Positions 54,222 to 64,000 of a stretch of 64,000 nucleotides of DNA are shown here, piece by piece (within the stretch, counting starts at the first letter, position 1; every line of letters starts with the position of its first letter). The translations under genes and the position numbers were made by a program. Source of the DNA: Homarus americanus (lineage: Eukaryota > Arthropoda > Malacostraca > Decapoda > Nephropidae). The notes below the pieces were generated by a model. The model was not told the DNA's origin, did not search any database, and saw only the letters and a list, made by a program, of their open reading frames with translations. The DNA lies in the NCBI RefSeq assembly GCF_018991925.1, contig NW_024737042.1, positions 19,964,795 through 20,028,794 of the forward strand, written 5' to 3'.

Positions 54222-54822
54222 CAAGCTTGTTGAACTAATCCTGCTAGAGGAGGTTAGAAAGTGTATCCCAGGCGACATTCGAGCACACTTGGATCAGAGA
54301 GGTATCTGTACCCTGGCTGATGCTGGTCCAGTGGCTGACCATTATTCCTTAACTAATAGAAATGTAAATTCCAGGTCTTATGCTCCCATGTCCCAGTACT
54401 TCACTTCCTTCAAGCGGCCCACACAAACATCTACATCGGGGTCCCTATCTCTTGTCATACCCACCCTACCCTCAGGTTCTGCATCATCTACCCCGGGTGA
54501 GCCCATGGTCCATGGGACAGGTGGATCTACTCCTACTGGTGAGAGAAACTTTAGTTGCAGTTACTGTAAGAAGCCAGGACATGTCATCAGCGACTGTCTC
54601 AAGTTAAAGAAAAGAAATTCCTCTCACCAAGGATCCCCCGCTCTTTTGGTCAGGGTGGCCGAGCAATCGGAGAAATTATTGGAGCCCTGTGTCACTGCCC
54701 TCAGTCAGACTGTTGCCCTGGATGCTTCCCTCTCATCTATGATATCAACCTTTGAACCATTTTGTTCTCCTGGTTCCTTAGCTTGGATCAATTCAGTCAA
54801 CCCACTTCTGTTAAACTCTTGA
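54160..54822 (+). pseudogene. gag: Gag of inner Gmr1-like Gypsy, second part with zinc knuckle
   Basis: Continues Gag after the frameshift (VEFFRQKQVLCRRW is the capsid end). Residues toward the end contain FSCSYCKKPGHVISDC, a canonical C-x2-C-x4-H-x4-C knuckle near 54558, in a Ser/Thr/Pro-rich context. The frame ends at 54822. The protease start lies in another frame, separated by a further frameshift near 54770. Confidence 0.88.
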
Positions 54823-55100
54823 GAGACACAGGCTCAGCCTTATCTCTTGTTACTAAAGAAGCTGCTCCATTCCTGGATTCATGCTATACTGGTAGCTGGG
54901 TGCTTGTGAATGGTTTGACCGGTGGGTCGCGTATTCCCCTTTGTCAAGTGTACCTGCGGTCATCCATAAAGTCAGGTTATGTCACGTTATGAGTAGTAGA
55001 TAGCTTACCTGCAGAAGGGGCCTCTCTATTGATAGGAAATGACCTCTTTGGCGACATGATGCTCCCTAATGTTGTGATCTCATCTTGTCCCACTGCCGAG
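54762..55100 (+). pseudogene. pol: Protease of inner Gmr1-like Gypsy
   Basis: VKLLRDTGSALSLVTKEA holds the D-T-G-S active site of a retropepsin (near 54827). SYCTGSWVLVNGLTGG-like and CQVYLRSS blocks follow. An in-frame TGA at 54990 interrupts the domain; after it ASLLIGNDLFGDM is the C-terminal GxD-L block in the same frame. Cleavage of Gag-Pol would be its role in an intact element. Confidence 0.85.
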
Positions 55101-55379
55101 AATAATACTGTGCAGTTAGAAGTAGACTTTCCAGGGTTGTTCCCTTCGTGTGCTGTGACCCGTAGCATGAGCCGCAATACAGAAGTAGAAGAGACTAGTG
55201 AAGTTGATGAAGTTTCCCTCCAGGACTGTGAGAAGTCCGAGGATAATCTTATCCAGCCGGACCATACTGATCTTGGTCTCAGTGAATTTTTTGAGGATTC
55301 CCCACAACCAGATAACCTCCAGATTAGTTCTGATGGAGATAGGAACCCAGATGTCACTAGTTTTGGTTCCTCTCCCATC

Positions 55380-56205
55380 ACTAGGAGTAAGTTTATTGAG
55401 CTACAAGCAGGGGATCCTGAGCTAGTAGGTTTTCTCAATAGGTCAGTTACTGAGACAGAAGCTGAGCAAGAATCAAATTGCTACTACACTAGGTCTGGTG
55501 TATTAATGCGGAAGTTCCGTCCCTCCAATTCTCCTGCCAATCACCCTTGGTTAGTTCATCATCAAGTTGTTATTCCCAAACCTTTGCGGCAGGACATACT
55601 TAGTATCGCTCATGATGGGGTGGGTGGTCATTTAGGAGTTAGGAAGACTTATGCAAAAATTTTATCCCAGTTCTTTTGGCCTAGGATGAAGAAAGACGTC
55701 AGCTCTTACTGTCGCACTTGCCATGATTGTCAGGTAGCGGGGAAACCGAACCCCAGTGTTAAACCATTCCCTCTGCAGCCTATCCCAGTCATTGAAGAGC
55801 CCTTTAGTAAGGTGGTCATAGATTGTGTCGGTCCCTTACCTAAGACCCCTCGTGGTCATCACAGCGAAGAATGTTATCAAAGCCTTAACCCACTTCTTCA
55901 CTCAAGTATGCCTTCCTACAGTGGTGCAGTCAGATCAGGGTTCCAATTTTACTTCCCGGTTGTTTAATCAGGTACTGCAAACCCTGGGAGTCCGGCAGTT
56001 GGGGTCTTCGGCCTATCACCCTCAGTCAAAGGGGGTGGTAGAGAGATTTCACCAGACACTAAAACTCATGTTGCGCACCTTCTGTCTGGAGACTGGGAAG
56101 GATTGGGACGAGGGAGTTGACATGCTTTTGTTTGCTGTTCGGGACAGTAAACAAGAGTCGCTAGGATTCTCACCCTTCCAGCTCGTCTATGGACATGAGG
56201 CGTGA
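55380..56205 (+). pseudogene. pol: Integrase of inner Gmr1-like Gypsy, located before RT
   Basis: The zinc domain reads AHDGVGGHLGVRKTYAKI and SSYCRTCHDCQVAGK (H-H-C-C). The core has KVVIDCVGPLPKTPRG (first Asp), then, after a frame change and apparent loss of about 60 bases near 55855, VVQSDQGSNFTSRLF (second Asp) and SKGVVERFHQTLK (Glu), so all three catalytic acids are visible. The core ends SPFQLVYGHEA followed by TGA at 56203. Integrase stands between protease and RT, as in Copia, although RT and integrase are Gypsy-type; this is the Gmr1 arrangement. Confidence 0.9.
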
Positions 56206-57531
56206 GGGCCTCTTAAGGTGTTAAAAGAGTGTTGGTTGAGTGATCAGCGCGCGACGCCCTTAGCTTCATATGTGGTCCAATTCAAGGAGAAGTTGCGTCT
56301 GGCCGTAGAACTTGCCCAGTCCAACTTAAGGTGTGCTCAGGTGAAAATGAAACTGCATTTTGATAAGGCCCATCAGGCAAAACCTAGAGAATTCCAAGTT
56401 GGGGAGCAGGTGCTGGCCTTCCTGCCCTTACATGATCACCCTTTTAAATCCAAATACAGTGGTCCATATAAAGTACTAGAAAAACAGGGGTCCCTGAATT
56501 ATGTGATTAGCACCCCTGAACGGAGTAAGAAAAAACGTCTTATCCATGTCAATCTTTTAAAGTCGTATCATGTTCGTAACGAAACCCTGGGAAAAGCAGT
56601 TGCTTGTGTTGATCAATCCTTGCCAATTTGTATCATTGTGCCAGAGTGTAACGATGATAAAGATCAGTGTTTTTCTGAAATAATGAATGGGTCTAGTGTA
56701 AAAGTGGAAAACTCGACTATCTTGGAAGACCCCAGTGCTAAGTTCTGCCATCTCTCTAGTGACCAAGCCAATAATATAAAGTTTCTATTACAGGAGTATC
56801 TTATTATAGTTGGTGATTACCCACTCTCATGTTCAGTGCTAGAGCATGACGTTGAAACCAGGGGAGCCAAGCCAATCCGACAGCGTCCCTACCGTCTTAA
56901 TGCCTTCAAGCGGGAGTGTGTGCGAACTGAGGTACAGCGTCTTCAAGAGCTAGGCCTCGTCGAACCCAGCATCAGTCCATGGGCATCCCCTGTTGTTCTA
57001 GTTCCAAAGCCGAATGGGTCAATGCGGCTGTGTGTGGATTATCGCAAGGTGAATGCTGTCACTGAACCCGATGGTTATCCCTTGCCACGCATCGACGACG
57101 TGATCGACGATCTTGAAAAGGCAAGGTACGTGACCAAGTTGGACCTCCTCCAGGGCTACTACCAGATAAGACTGACTGATCGCTCCAGGGCCATCTCTGC
57201 TTTTGTCACTCCTGAGGGGTTGTACCAATTCACAGTCCTTCCGTTTGGTATGCGGAACGCCCCTGCAACCTTTCAACGCCTCATGAATTTCATCACGTCT
57301 GGTCTGGAAGGTGTCCTCTGTTACCTAGACGACCTTATCGTCTTCAGCAGTTTCTGGGAAGATCACATGAGTCGTCTACAAGCCCTCTTCTCGGTACTGG
57401 CTGCAAGCAGGCTGACGGTGAACCTCGTCAAAACTGAGTTCGGCCATGCCCACGTCACTTTCTTGGGGCATGTGGTCGGACAAGGGGAAGTCCAGCCTAT
57501 AGCAGCCAAAACTGAGGCAATTCAACAGTAA
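56206..57531 (+). pseudogene. pol: Integrase tail and reverse transcriptase of inner Gmr1-like Gypsy
   Basis: In frame with the integrase after the TGA. Residues 1-120: integrase C-terminal domain (FQVGEQVLAFLPLHDHPFKS, YSGPYKVLEKQGSLNYVI). A linker of about 100 residues follows. RT starts at about 215 (PIRQRPYRLNAFKRE) with WASPVVLVPKPNGSMRLCVD, KLDLLQGYYQIRLT, LPFGMRNAPATFQRL and the catalytic CYLDDLIVFSS (near 57321). It ends at an in-frame TAA (57529-57531), after which RNase H continues in the same frame. No 3' integrase exists downstream. Confidence 0.92.
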
Positions 57532-58128
57532 ACAGTGCCAGGCGATAAGAAGAGTGTGATGAGGTTGCTGGGTATGGCGGGGTACTGCAGCCGTTTTTGT
57601 CCAAACTTCTCCTCCGTTGCCTCTCCCATGACTGACCTGCTGAGTGGCAAGAAAACCTTCAAGTGGACTATGGCTTGCCAGGAATCTTTTGAGAATCTTA
57701 AATCCCTGCTGGCAAATGCTCCTGTACTACTTGCACCTGATCTCCAGAATCAGTTCACTCTCCATGTCGACGCCAGTGAAATTGGTGCAGGTGCTGTGCT
57801 TCTGCAAGAGGGTGAGAGTGATCAAGTGCTTCATCCGCTGTGCTATTTTTCTAGAAAATTTCACAAATATCAAAGAAACTATGCCACCATTGAAAAGGAG
57901 GCTTTATCACTGATCATGGCACTAGAAAACTTCAAAGTATATATTAGCAGCACTGCTTATCCCGTTCAAGTGTTCACTGATCATAACCCACTTACTTTTG
58001 TTGACAAGATGAAACATACCAACCAAAGACTTTTGAGGTGGGCTCTATCACTTCAGCCCTATAATTTGAACATTTCCCATATCTGCGGAAAAGAGAACAT
58101 GTTGACTGATGCACTTTCTCGAGTCTGA
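57532..58128 (+). pseudogene. pol: RNase H of inner Gmr1-like Gypsy
   Basis: In frame with RT after one stop. The RT connection (RLLGMAGYCSRFCPNFSSVA) is followed by RNase H with LHVDASEIGAGAVLLQ (Asp), TIEKEALSLIMALENF (Glu), VFTDHNPLTFVDKM (Asp) and ENMLTDALSRV (Asp), all four catalytic positions. The frame closes with TGA at 58126-58128, and only 190 bases of AT-rich sequence and a polypurine tract (TTTTTTGGGGGAGG, 58303-58317) precede the 3' LTR. This confirms that pol ends with RNase H. Confidence 0.92.
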
Positions 58129-58317
58129 TTATTTAGAAACTATGTCTATATGCAAATTATTTTTTTGTTTTATTGTCATTGAGTACCTTGTGTTTATATT
58201 ATGAATTATTTTGCTTCATATTGATTTAAACTGATTGTGTTAGTTATTACTTTCACTGTGTAGCTGTATATCCATTTTCGCTTCCAGTTAGTTGTAAGCT
58301 CACTTTTTTGGGGGAGG

Positions 58318-59151
58318 TGCCACGTGCCTGAGCGCTCGGGAACTCGCATAGCGTGAGGCATATGTTCACGCCTACATTTCACAAAAGCTATCAACTTGTT
58401 AATTGTACTTATTATATTATTATTGTTCTTAGTTACTTAGGTTAATTGTATATTTATGTATGTTATTAAAATGCATCATTGTGTTACTCTGTTAAGTCAA
58501 ATCAAGAGTAGTATTAATTAATTATATAAAATATCTAGCAAATGTCCTGGATCACGTGATATGAGACGCGCTCCTCGGCGTGCCCCACGCTTCCCTAGTA
58601 GCGAAAAACCGTGGCATATGGTAGACGTGTCCATTCGTTCTCTAGCCTTGACCCTTGTCTAGTGCCTTGTCCAGTCTTCTGCAATGCCCTAGGGGTATCA
58701 GGTATTAGTGACACGTTTAGTTAGGCCTAGGAAGGGATCCTGGTGGTAAGGAATCTCCTGTTTGGTAGGAAATAACTATTTTGTAGGGATTGGTGTATAT
58801 GTTTTGTATGTCTGTGTAATATAGTTATGTTAAGTAATATTCGTTTGGTCTAACTCCTTAACGGTGTATTTTCGCCCTTCCGGCATCACTCTTATTTTAA
58901 TAGACGATCACTTATTCCCTTAAATTCTTGTTTGTTAGTCAGTACTCCCTTTAGAACATAAATTGAATTAATTAATTATCTTCCCTTTTGTGATTCACAT
59001 ATTTCAACTTGTTCATACTTATTCAAGTACATTTAGTTGAGTAGGTTTTTGTGGGGATAATTATTGCCGTGTTCCCTATTTATTCCTTTTTTTGTTAATA
59101 ACTTGGGGTCGGTTTCACTCCCCAGGTATAAAGGGTTGTGGGATCTCGACA
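58318..59151 (+). mobile_element. 3' LTR of inner Gmr1-like Gypsy
   Basis: 834 bp, TGCCACGTGCC ... CTCGACA. Followed by CCTTA, the diverged right copy of the 5-bp duplication (left CCTTT). The next bases resume the outer LTR. Confidence 0.93.
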
Positions 59152-59156
59152 CCTTA
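59152..59156. repeat. Right target duplication of inner Gypsy
   Basis: CCTTA against CCTTT at 52418-52422. The intact 3' LTR of the outer element (about 62722-62733) reads CCCTTTTAATTTA, which shows the pre-insertion sequence and that one T has changed to A here. Confidence 0.85.
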
Positions 59157-59230
59157 TAATTTACTTCACTTTTTTTGTTTGGTTACGCCTAGAACCTGGA
59201 TATTAAAGTAAATTAAGAGACGGCGTAACA
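59157..59230 (+). mobile_element. 5' LTR of outer Gmr1-like Gypsy, second part
   Basis: TAATTTACTTCAC ... GACGGCGTAACA, equivalent to the end of the 3' LTR at 62727-62800. Directly followed by GTTCTGGCGACCTTGCCAGG; TGGCGACC at 59235 is the likely primer-binding site. Confidence 0.88.
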
Positions 59231-60122
59231 GTTCTGGCGACCTTGCCAGGATTCACTAACGACCTTTTGACACTTGTAATATTTTTTCTAAGCATGCTGA
59301 TGGATTTGTTTTGAGGCATGGTAGGACTAACAATGGTAATTTTGTGCGTAATAATTTTGTGCATGAAAGGAGGAGCTGGACTCGTTCGCCACCTAATGGG
59401 GCGTCCAAATTTTCTAATTTACTTGTAGTCTCTGTGGAAAGCCGGGTTATAAGGCGGATTTTAGTTGGACAAGGCTGCAGCCAAATAACGTGAAGCACGA
59501 GAGGTTGCAGTTTCAGTTCTCGCCTCACGAGACTTTGATCTTTTCCAGGAGAGTTTTGAGAAGGACCCAGATGTTGGTACCTTTCGTTCCTTGTTGTCAA
59601 AAGGCACAGTAGAAGTTGATGGTGTCGAAACACCAGTCACTATTTTGAGAGACTCGGGTTGTCTCCAAACTCTCATCAAAGAGGGTGTTGTTGCCGCGAG
59701 GAAGACTGACAAAACGTCGTTTTGGGCTCCCTTTGAGGTAAAGGTGCAGCTCCTTTGGTTTTCAGGGATAGCTAAACGTAGCCTGTGTGCACGAGCTGCC
59801 TGTTTTAATACGTGTCAAGTCTCCTTGTTGCTGGAGTGGACCTCATACTCGGTAACAATTTGCTGCAACAGCTTGAAGATGATATGCCCGGTGTTTTCCC
59901 TTTGTGTGCTGTGACTAGTTTTATGTCAATGACTAATGATCATAATGTAACTCCTGATGTAGATGATTCACTTTCCTTAGAAGGACTTTTTGCTAACCCA
60001 ATTGCTTCCCAAGACATTTCTTCCGCAGTTAATGCTGTGACCGGGAAAGTTGCTTTAATAGCTGCGCAAGAACAGGACGATTCATTACGGCTCTTGTTTG
60101 ACCAGGTGTCCGATTTCTGCTA
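59231..60122 (+). pseudogene. pol: Leader, gag loss and protease remnant of outer Gmr1-like Gypsy
   Basis: No capsid is recognisable between the primer site and the protease, so gag seems deleted. Near 59591-59720 a frame reads GTVEVDGVETPVTILRDSGC, where D-S-G replaces D-T-G of the protease. After a frame change, LLVAGVDLILGNNLLQQLED (59818-59880) is the protease C-terminal block. Frame 59812-60122 continues into ALIAAQEQDDSLRLLFDQVS, the spacer before integrase. Confidence 0.75.
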
Positions 60123-60581
60123 ATGATTCAGGCCCTACCACGAGATATTTCAGTCAAGACGTTCAACAGGCTGGCCAGGAAGTTTTATTGGCCAAGTATG
60201 AGGAGAGATGTCACTAAATATTGTAAGTACTGTCATTTTTGTCAAAAGGTAGGCAAAGCCAATCAGGCTATTCCACCTTTTCCACTTGTAAGAGTACCTC
60301 ACGTATCTGAGCCCTTTACAACAGTACAGTGTGACATTGTAGGCCCTCTCCCTAAAACTTCTAGTGGGTTTGAATATTTATTTACAGTCATTGATACCTC
60401 CACTAGGTACTTGCATGCTGTACCTCTTAGGAAAGTTACTGCAAAAGCCCTTGGAAAATGTTTGCTTGACCTGTTTAGTCACTTTGGGTTGCCGTACCGT
60501 GTTCAAACGGACGGTGCTTCATATTTTATAGGAAAAGATTTCAAGGAAGCCCTAATAGAGTTGGGAATCGTTCATTGTTAG
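60123..60581 (+). pseudogene. pol: Integrase core of outer Gmr1-like Gypsy, before RT
   Basis: A 152-residue frame. KYCKYCHFCQKVGKANQAIP gives the two cysteines of the zinc domain (its histidines are lost upstream). VQCDIVGPLPKTSSGFEYLF has the first Asp and RVQTDGASYFIGKDF the second. The frame stops at 60579-60581 before the glutamate block, and the following sequence resembles the spacer before the C-terminal domain, so the end of the core is deleted. RT follows 600 bases downstream. Confidence 0.88.
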
Positions 60582-60599
60582 GTAGTAGTGAAGAGAGCA

Positions 60600-61220
60600 T
60601 TAGCGTATTAAGTTTAGCAGATGTTAGTAGAGAAGCTTCTAAGTTGTTGGAGCCTTGCCGCAGACCACTTACAGCAATCACAGTCCAAGACCAAGACATG
60701 GTACGACAAGCGTGCCAGACACAGAGTTCCAGATAGGAGATCAAGTACTCATTCTCTTGCCGAGACATGGACAGCCGCTCCATGCGAAGTTCAGTGGGCC
60801 ATATAGAGTGGTGAAGAAGGTAAGCCCCACGAATTATATTACCTCTACCCCTGACAGGCGCCGACTACAGCGCTTATGTCACGTCAACACCATCAAGCTG
60901 TACCACACACGCCCAGCACCCCCATCTGTTGCTGATGATCCAGTTCCCGTGTGTGCCGTTGACTCTTTCTTGGTAGACGGTGAGAAAGAAGAGGAAAAAA
61001 GAGGGGCAAGTCCACTCGCCCTGTCATCAGTCAGGGTTTGGCAGTCCAACTCCGTGGAGTTGCAGGAGAAGCTACATCGTCTACCGGGACACCAGAGAGC
61101 TGACGTGCTGGCCACCATCCAACAACATCCTCTTGTCTTCCAAGACCGGCCTGGCTGTACCACTGCCGTGGTGCATGATATTGATGTTGGTTTTGCTAAG
61201 CCTATCAAGCAGGCTCCCTA
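60600..61220 (+). pseudogene. pol: Integrase C-terminal domain and linker of outer Gmr1-like Gypsy
   Basis: Frame 60655-61386 contains VPDTEFQIGDQVLILLPRHG and AKFSGPYRVVKKVSPTNYIT, the SH3-like integrase tail, then RLCHVNTIKLYHTRPAPPSV. The linker toward RT has HDIDVGFAKPIKQAPYQR, equivalent to the element's own protease/RT linker in copy 2. The frame then leaves RT; the RT is in another frame from about 61208. Confidence 0.85.
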
Positions 61221-62025
61221 CCAGCGAGTGGTGCTCACCAGTCACTCTAGTACCGAAGAAGGACGGCACTCTTCAATTCTGCATCGACTTCCGCAAGGTC
61301 AACGCCGTCACCAGCAAGGACAGCTTCCCTCTACCAAGAGTCGACGATTGCATGGAAGCAATCGGGAACGCCAAGTTCCTCTCTAAGATTGATTGCCTTC
61401 GAGGGTTTTGGCAAGTACCATTGACCCGTCGTGCTAAAGACATCTCCAGTTTTGTGACATTAAATTTAATGTTATGCCTCTCGGGCTTTGCAATGCCCCT
61501 GCTACCTTTCAAAGGCTGATGTCAGAAGTCACGGCCAATTGGCCTGGTTGTGTAGTGTATTTAGATGATGTTGTAATTTTTTCTGACGCTTGGTCAGACC
61601 ATTTATGTCAGCTAGACGCTCTCTTCACTGAGTTAGAAAATGTAGGACTTGTTATAAACTTTGCTAAGTCAGAATTTGTTTGTGCTCAACTTTGGTATCT
61701 GGGACATGTAATTGGGTTGGGGAAACTTGCTCCTCCCACAGCAAGGTGTGACACTATTTTTCAGATGCCTGCTCCATGTAATAAACGACAAGTCCGCAGA
61801 TTTTTGGGTTGTGTGAGTTATTACTGGAGATATATTTGTAATTTTGCCGGGTTGGCACTACCCCTTACTGATTTGTTGAAGAAGGGTAATATTTTTTGTT
61901 GGACTTCAAGGTGTCAGGATTCTTTTCAAAACTTAAAAAATGTATTATGCTCATATCCTATTTTAAGAGCCCCTAATTTTTCTAAGCCTTGCAAGCTAGC
62001 CTGTGATGCTAGTGATCTGTTCTAG
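61205..62025 (+). pseudogene. pol: Reverse transcriptase and RNase H stub of outer Gmr1-like Gypsy
   Basis: In two frames. The first (to about 61470) has SEWCSPVTLVPKKDGTLQFC, DFRKVNAVTSKDSFPLPRVD and KIDCLRGFWQVPLT. The second (61474-62025) has MPLGLCNAPATFQRL, the catalytic VVYLDDVVIFSD (near 61555) and LWYLGHVIGLGKLAPP, then RRFLGCVSYYWRYICNF. It ends in CKLACDASDLF, the first RNase H block; the rest of RNase H is missing and the polypurine tract and 3' LTR follow within 70 bases. Order IN-RT-RH as in the inner element. Confidence 0.9.
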
Positions 62026-62092
62026 ACCCACAGAATGAACACTTAAGTCATATCAAAATTTGAGCAAGCAAAATTTTATTTTATGGGGGAAG

Positions 62093-62800
62093 TGTTACGA
62101 CCGTGTCGTATTTTTCTATTTTTTTTATATAACATGCTTCCATGTTGTTCCATATTATTCCTGTAATGATGTGTTATATTTACTATTATATAATCTAGTC
62201 GCCTTACCCTGTGCTGCTAAGGTTTTAACTGTTATTATTTGTTCAAGCCCATCTTATTTCTTCATTTAGTATTGTAACAAGCATTGTTTGTCTCTCTAAC
62301 GATCATCTGCATCGTCAAACGACCCATGTTCACCGGCGGGTTTTTGGCCGGAATTAACCCTATTTATAGTGGTCCACCAACTGACGGAGTTCAGTCCAGT
62401 CCCTCTTGTCATTCAGTTAACCTTCTTTTGAGTGACACCAGTCACCTGTAACTTATGCTTTATTTTATTTCTGTTGTTGTTCCTGTCGCCAGAGTTGCTT
62501 CACGTTAGTTAATTTCAGTGTTAGTTATTTTATGTTTATGTAGTGTTAACGTAATCCAATGCTTTATTTTTATTATTTTGATGTTTCGATGTTTTAGTAT
62601 CATTGTGTCTTAAAGGTTTCGATAGTCAATCAATTTGTTGTGACAGCCTACGAGGGCTCTTTATTGTGTTAATATTTAATTTAATTAAATTCTTAAAGGT
62701 GTACTTTATTTATTTTTATTCCCTTTTAATTTACTTCACTTTTTTTGTTTGGTTACGCCTAGAACCTGGATATTAAAGTATATTAAGAGACGGCATAACA
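62093..62800 (+). mobile_element. 3' LTR of outer Gmr1-like Gypsy
   Basis: 708 bp, TGTTACGACCGTGTCG ... GACGGCATAACA, preceded by the polypurine tract ATGGGGGAAG (62083-62092). It carries the uninterrupted site of the inner Gypsy insertion. It differs clearly from the 5' LTR, including a 60-base deletion, so this element is older than the inner one. I could not see a target duplication (left ATCAG, right CATGG). Confidence 0.9.
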
Positions 62801-63678
62801 CATGGGTCAGGTGAATTTCTTGTCTATTTTCATAATTTAATCAGCGATTGAGCTTGCCAGGAAAAAGTTAAAATAGGCATCAAACACACACGCTGTTAAC
62901 CTTAGTTTAACAAACTCCGCTGGATTTCTAGACAAGGAGCCTGTAGTGGACCCCTCCCGAACAAACCTGCTTTGTGGTCTAGGTCAACCAGCACCGCCTT
63001 ACATGACGGAGGTCAACTATTAAGCCACGCCTACCTCCGCTATATAAGACCTGACCTCGTGGTGACCTGCTGGACCCGGAGCTGCGAAGACCTGCCTCTT
63101 TTGCTGCATGTTTGAGCAGTCTGCAACTTTGTTGTGATAGACACTCAATCCTAGTGATTGTACTTACTCAACATAGTGACGGTGTAATTACCATCACAGA
63201 TTGTACGGAAAATTCCAACTTTTGGAAAAAACAAATATTTGGGCTCCCCAAATTTTGACTACTACCCGTGCGTCTACGTCCTGGATTGGCCAATCAGTGG
63301 TGCCCCACGGTGGCGTGATACATGCACGTTTACTGCGGTGCTCTGATTGGCTAACCGAACGTGGCGTGGTAGGTAGGCTGTCTCTACTCTCTAAGTCCTC
63401 TTCTTTCCTTTTTTCATCCCCCTCATGCACTCCGTTCTTTGAACGGGAGGCGGGACTTAGCGATACGGTCGATCCGGCAAGGGAACCTGTGATAGTGCAG
63501 GGCACCCCTTGTCCGGGGGTCACCGGTAGGTGGCAACTTTCTTAAGACATAACTATAGTCACAGGTAACCTGGGTGCAGAACCCTACGAGCCCGACGCCC
63601 GTCCAAGAGGGGGGGGCGGGGTCACTGCTCCCAGGCAGGAGCCCTGTGTTATAGGTAGGATTAGATGTAATCAAGAAG
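62801..63678 (+). promoter_or_regulatory. Spacer and probable 5' UTR/promoter of a LINE
   Basis: GC-richer than its surroundings. It contains a TATATAAG at 63041, two CCAAT-type boxes (GGATTGGCCAATCAG near 63282; TGATTGGCTAAC near 63344) and a G8 run at 63610. It leads into the ORF1 that starts at 63679. A 5' UTR with internal promoter is plausible, but the boundary is not defined. Confidence 0.4.
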
Positions 63679-64000
63679 ATGACAACAAGCATTAGAATAA
63701 AACATAGAGATAAGGGACACTCTATTGGAAGGGGAAAAGTGGCAGAAATCACTTACAACAAACTGCAAGTCCCACTAACAAGAATATTCAGCACCAATGA
63801 AGGTTTTAAAGTAATCTGTAAAGATGACTTTGATTCAGATAAAATCCTTTCAAAAGAAGCCAGAGATATATTTTACAATGAAGGCCTTATTGTTGTCATG
63901 CCACCAGAACAAAAAGCAAAAAGATCAGTTTTCGTTCGTCAAGTCGACCAAGAGATCGGGAGGAAGACATCGGAAGACCTGAAAGATGAACTGGAACGCC
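63679..64000 (+). CDS. LINE ORF1, N-terminal part, runs off right edge
   Basis: Open from ATG 63679 to the window end without a stop (107 codons). It begins MTTSIRIKHRDKGHSIGRGK. It contains RIFSTNEGFKVICKDDFDSD, then LSKEARDIFYNEGLIVVMPP and KRSVFVRQVDQEIGR, the RRM-like N-terminal layout of ORF1 proteins in I/Jockey-type LINEs. LINE B (27367-27730) shows the same layout in decayed form. In such elements this protein binds the element RNA. Zinc knuckles would be expected further on, outside the window. It looks undamaged, so it may belong to a recent copy. Confidence 0.65.
   Translation, partial: MTTSIRIKHRDKGHSIGRGKVAEITYNKLQVPLTRIFSTNEGFKVICKDDFDSDKILSKEARDIFYNEGLIVVMPPEQKAKRSVFVRQVDQEIGRKTSEDLKDELER

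Noticed and set aside
51703..62805. Target duplication of the outer Gmr1-like Gypsy
   Set aside because: Left ATCAG and right CATGG do not match; duplication lost or element rearranged.

Overview
The window is a eukaryotic intergenic region made almost entirely of transposable elements and simple repeats. I found no host protein-coding gene, rRNA or tRNA that I can support. Base composition is AT-rich, with long (TA)n, (GT)n and (AC)n tracts, a 23-bp minisatellite, CR1-like LINE ends with an 8-bp terminal repeat, I-clade and RTE-like LINEs, and Gypsy elements. This suggests an invertebrate, most likely a decapod crustacean (inference from repeat style, not proven). A 100-base N run at 6427-6526 marks an assembly gap.

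Left part (1-13020). A minus-strand Gypsy (gag plus 5' LTR) enters from the left edge. It is followed by a plus-strand Gypsy (gag, zinc-knuckle ORF, protease-RT) cut in RNase H by a minus-strand CR1-like LINE, then the gap. A decayed minus-strand Gypsy of Gmr1 type (integrase before RT) follows. It carries two insertions: a 5'-truncated LINE piece and an almost intact 3.03-kb hAT-like DNA transposon (9615-12647) with an 8-bp target duplication, matching terminal inverted repeats and a transposase broken by one base.

Line-in-line block (13021-28890). A minus-strand I-clade LINE (EN, RT, RNase H) is split by a 6.6-kb minus-strand Gypsy with 330-bp LTRs, which lacks RT and RNase H. The EN region of the same LINE is split by a second LINE (23220-27796) flanked by a duplicated stretch of about 300 bp.

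Middle (28890-51700). This holds gag and BED-finger remnants, a deleted LINE with a poly(A) tail, two related solo LTRs (one with a further solo LTR inside), and a 23-bp minisatellite repeatedly invaded by CR1-like LINEs, one of which holds a 1975-bp non-autonomous LTR element. An RTE-like LINE remnant, microsatellites and a few kb of AT-rich sequence with nothing recognisable complete it.

Right part (51708-64000). A Gmr1-like Gypsy (51708-62800) has its 5' LTR interrupted by a second, younger Gmr1-like Gypsy (52423-59151) of the same family as the one at the left edge. The 5-bp target duplication CCTTT is confirmed by the uninterrupted 3' LTR of the host element. A fresh LINE ORF1 starts at 63679 and runs off the right edge.

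The most notable content is the set of three Gypsy-type elements with Copia-like domain order, the hAT-like transposon, and a readable multi-layer insertion history.
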